A stretch of DNA of 64,000 nucleotides from Treponema socranskii subsp. buccale. Lineage in GTDB: Bacteria > Spirochaetota > Spirochaetia > Treponematales > Treponemataceae. A program made the translations under genes and the position numbers. The DNA lies in assembly GCF_024181585.1 (NCBI RefSeq), contig NZ_CP054258.1, positions 248,001 to 312,000 on the forward strand. The letters run 5' to 3'. Under the pieces are notes generated by a model. That model had not been told where the DNA came from. It saw only the letters and a program-made list of their open reading frames with translations, and searched no databases. Shown in pieces: positions 61,476 to 64,000 of the stretch; within the stretch, counting starts at the first letter, position 1; each line of letters starts with the position of its first letter.

Positions 61476-62271
61476 TTGCCGCCTCCACGAATTCGAGCCG
61501 CTTTTGCAGCTGTTCTATCGCGCGTTCTATGCGTTTTTTTTCTTTTTCGAGTTTCGTTTTTTTATCGTCGGCATCGTCCGAGCTTTTGCGCCGCATAAGG
61601 GCGCGCACGCTGTCGGGGCTTCCTCCGTGCAAAAGCTGTTTTTCCGCAGCGCTTCTGTCGTCGGGATTTTTGAGCGATGCGACGAATTTCATATTGTCGT
61701 AGCCGAGGGCGGGATTGACGTTTTCCATGCCGAGCTTTCGGATATCGCGTGCGGAATTGCGCGGAAGACAAAGCACGCGGTCGATGTAATCTTCATAGCG
61801 GATATTGGCTTTTTCACAGAGATCGTAGGCTTTTGCGAGGAGCCGTCCGAACGCTTGCATGAGCTCGCCGTTTTTTTCAAGGTAATTTTTGCGGATCTCT
61901 TCGGTGAGTTTTTCGAGCTCCGGCGAGCTTTGAATGTTCAGCACGTAGTAACCCTTTTTTTCGGCGATAATCAACAATTCGTTGAACTTCGCCCAAAACG
62001 CCTGCGTGTGCACCCTCGCGTTCGGGAGCGCCGTGTCGCCCATTGTCGCAAGCGCTTCTTCGGTGAGCAGGTGATGCGCGTATTCGTGGACGGCGGTATA
62101 GATCATTTCGTTATCGGTTTTAAAATTTTTATTGTGCAAAATAATTTCATGCGTATCGGGTTTATACAAACCGTTGACGCGGCGGCTCTCTTTTCCCGAT
62201 TGAATAACTGTAAAGTCGAGCTTCGTATCTTGAATGTCGAGGAGGAGCTCTTTGATTTTTGCATTGTCCAT
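61462..62271 (-). CDS. Putative zinc-dependent peptidase with HExxH motif
   Basis: A 269-residue protein with no signal peptide. HEYAHH near residue 62 gives the zinc-binding HExxH, in a context (YTAVHEYAHHLL) like small cytosolic metallopeptidases. A basic, helical C-terminus is predicted to coil (KKTKLEKEKKRIERAIEQL). TATACT is 6 bases before the ATG, so the start is leaderless-type. Catalysis is inferred from the motif; a third ligand was not identified. Confidence 0.7.
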   Translation of the reverse strand: MDNAKIKELLLDIQDTKLDFTVIQSGKESRRVNGLYKPDTHEIILHNKNFKTDNEMIYTAVHEYAHHLLTEEALATMGDTALPNARVHTQAFWAKFNELLIIAEKKGYYVLNIQSSPELEKLTEEIRKNYLEKNGELMQAFGRLLAKAYDLCEKANIRYEDYIDRVLCLPRNSARDIRKLGMENVNPALGYDNMKFVASLKNPDDRSAAEKQLLHGGSPDSVRALMRRKSSDDADDKKTKLEKEKKRIERAIEQLQKRLEFVEAAIENM

Positions 62272-62466
62272 ACGTTAAGTATAATGAAATCCGCTTTATT
62301 AAAAAAGCGCATAGGGTAATTTCTTTTTCGGTTTTTTGCGTTCGGTTTTCCGCCATCCGTTTCAGGGACGCGCAAGACCCTTTTTTCGTAAATTGTACCG
62401 ATGGATGTATTTACCTTTATGCGTTATAATAACGTTGTAAGGTTTTAAGTATTTTAGGGATATAAA

Positions 62467-63036
62467 ATGAAGATGAACGATATTTCCTTGCGTTCCGTTT
62501 TTATCCGCACGAAAATTTCCCCTTTGTTCGCCGAAGTCGTACATTCGGCGGAAAGTTCCGATTTATTTTGCCTTACCGTCTCCGGCGATGATTTTTTTGT
62601 CTCCGAATCGGACCCGCTTTATGCGCCGTACAATCAGCGAGAAGGCTGTAAAAAAAGTTTTCATCTTTCGGAATATATTTTTATATCGAATAGTAAAAAA
62701 TTATTTTTCGATGTGAATCTTTTTTACGGCGCATCGATCGCACATATTTGGTATACGGCTTCGAGTGCGGCGGATTTTTTCGCTCCGTACCGAGATTCGG
62801 ACGGCGGTATGCTTTGCTTTTATCGTCCCGATTTTGTCATTGAAATGAAAGACGGCTGTTTTTACATTGTAGAAATTACGGACGGCCGAACGGCAAACGA
62901 TCGCATCGTACAGGCGAAAAAGAAATACATTGAAAAAAATAATATTTCCCCAAACGGTGCTTACCTATCCTATGTAAGCGTTCCGCTTCGTCTCGCCGAT
63001 ATGCCGTTTGAAGATTTTATTCGTGCCGCGCCTTGA
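62467..63036 (+). CDS. PD-(D/E)XK-like protein, unknown function
   Basis: A 189-residue protein with a beta-rich N-terminal half and a C-terminal segment, RPDFVIEMKDGCFYIVEITDG (about 119-139), that has the spacing of the TnsA/restriction-type PD-(D/E)XK nuclease core (D, then E-x-T in place of E-x-K). It has no helicase or methylase neighbour. It may be a stand-alone nuclease relative or an unrelated protein with a chance match. Confidence 0.5.
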   Translation: MKMNDISLRSVFIRTKISPLFAEVVHSAESSDLFCLTVSGDDFFVSESDPLYAPYNQREGCKKSFHLSEYIFISNSKKLFFDVNLFYGASIAHIWYTASSAADFFAPYRDSDGGMLCFYRPDFVIEMKDGCFYIVEITDGRTANDRIVQAKKKYIEKNNISPNGAYLSYVSVPLRLADMPFEDFIRAAP

Positions 63037-63049
63037 TATGACGGGGCAT

Positions 63050-64000
63050 TTACACCGGCGGCAATTCGTTCATCAGGCTTCCGACGGCATCGATCAATTT
63101 CGGCGGCGTCAAATTGTACGCGCGCGCAAAGCGTTGAGATGCGATGCCGTGCGCGAGGACTGCAGTAACGGCCGCGTCTTCGGCATCGTATTGCTGGGCG
63201 AGCAGCGCGCAGACGAGGCCTGCGAGCACGTCGCCGCTTCCGGCTTTTGCAAGGCTTTGATTTCCTTCGACGCTTACGAAGACGCCGCGTTCCGATGCGA
63301 TCACCGTATTTGCGCCTTTGAGTACGAGTACGATATGCGGAAAGCGTTCGGAAAATTTTTTGACGATTTCGATTCTGTCGTCCGCAAGCTCTCCGATAGT
63401 ATAGTCTCCGAGCGCACACAACTTCAAAAGCGATTGAAATTCTTTCGGATGAGGAGTCAGTATAACCCTCGTGCTGCGCTTCGAGAGCACATCGAGCAGT
63501 TTTCCGATATCGCCGTAATAAAAAGAATCGGCATCGAGCACGATACCGGCACCTTTGTACGCTTCGAGCTTTGCGCATAGGTTTTGAAAGGCTTCCGTCC
63601 GACCGCGCCCGAATCCGCTTCCGAGTAAAATCGCAGTCGTGTCTTTCGGAAAGGATTGTGCGATCATCAAATCCGGCGGCAATTTAAATCGCGCAGCAGC
63701 TCCCGTTTCCGTTTCGACGATTGTTGCAAGTCCTGCACCGAAACCGAGCGCCGCTTGTCCTGCGATAATCGCAGCTCCGGCTTTTTCTCCCGCGGCGATC
63801 GCAGCGTGTCCGAAGTTTCCTTTGTGTACCGATTTTTTTGCCCGCACGGGAAGTCGCATATCGTCCGCTTCGAGAAGGTATAGGTCGGCTGCGGCATCCT
63901 CTTCAAATACGAGAGCGCTTACGCCGATACCGTATTTTTTAATAATTCCGCAAAAGTCTTTCGCCGCGTCTCCGAAATACGCCGCTTTGAGTGCACCCAT
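63050..64000 (-). CDS. nnrD: Bifunctional NAD(P)H-hydrate repair enzyme, NnrE/NnrD (partial)
   Basis: The gene is open through position 64000 and is cut at its 5' end. The first visible residues (GALKAAYFGDAAKDFCG) look like the end of the YjeF_N (NnrE epimerase) domain, followed by a complete ADP/ATP-dependent NnrD dehydratase domain with GSGFGRG, LTPHPKEF and KAGSGDVLAGL. It repairs hydrated NADH/NADPH. The start codon is outside the window. Confidence 0.9.
   Translation of the reverse strand: MGALKAAYFGDAAKDFCGIIKKYGIGVSALVFEEDAAADLYLLEADDMRLPVRAKKSVHKGNFGHAAIAAGEKAGAAIIAGQAALGFGAGLATIVETETGAAARFKLPPDLMIAQSFPKDTTAILLGSGFGRGRTEAFQNLCAKLEAYKGAGIVLDADSFYYGDIGKLLDVLSKRSTRVILTPHPKEFQSLLKLCALGDYTIGELADDRIEIVKKFSERFPHIVLVLKGANTVIASERGVFVSVEGNQSLAKAGSGDVLAGLVCALLAQQYDAEDAAVTAVLAHGIASQRFARAYNLTPPKLIDAVGSLMNELPPV

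Overview
The window reads as chromosomal DNA of a host-associated spirochaete close to Treponema. The basis is gene content: an ATP-type PFK of the treponemal long group, a dimeric glycyl-tRNA synthetase, a GldA/F/G-like ABC system, ThyX in place of ThyA, an XPB helicase with a partner protein, and many lipoproteins with spirochaete-like lipoboxes, including BspA-type and 21-residue leucine-rich-repeat (LRR) proteins. Base composition is close to balanced except for one AT-rich island. No rRNA, CRISPR array or prophage was seen, and species was not assigned.

Layout. 1-4185: purO (cut by the window edge) and pfkA on the minus strand, divergent from lemA and two TPM-domain genes. 4244-7141: an AT-rich island with a three-gene iron/siderophore/corrinoid-type ABC importer, flanked by near-identical 27-bp direct repeats and followed by a CAT-anticodon tRNA. 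7379-10231: a small RHH-like gene and the helicase hrpB. 10232-15786 is accessory DNA: two Rpn/PD-(D/E)XK nuclease genes, two copies of a 256-bp inverted-repeat element (one with a 9-bp target duplication), other short repeats, and a BspA-like lipoprotein whose start is out of frame at a G tract. 15787-24901: XPB helicase and partner, two LRR lipoproteins, mazG and pth. 24947-28883: a zinc-type P-ATPase separated from its ArsR/SmtB regulator by an IS110-family element. 28893-33608: a four-gene GldA/F/G-like ABC operon. 33609-63036 is mostly housekeeping: mscL, an RlmM-like methyltransferase, a PilZ protein, a VanY-like peptidase, gdhA, a phosphatase-like lipoprotein, rnhA, a Rel protein with a degenerate hydrolase site and no ACT domain, glyQS, ackA, purB, ybaK, a Na/Pi transporter, the SRP RNA with a complete serine tRNA set, thyX and rsmG. 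The right edge cuts an NnrE/NnrD gene.

Two themes cross the window. First, at least nine genes (hrpB, xpb, pth, pilZ, rel, purB, Na/Pi, a DUF308 gene, an HExxH gene) have a -10 hexamer 5-8 bases before the ATG or GTG, most with a -35 at 17-18 bp, which predicts leaderless mRNAs. Second, the intergenic DNA is rich in dispersed palindromic elements. The best is a 253-257-bp family (11391-11646, 12733-12989, 50241-50493) whose terminal repeats and central hairpin change sequence between copies but stay self-complementary in each.
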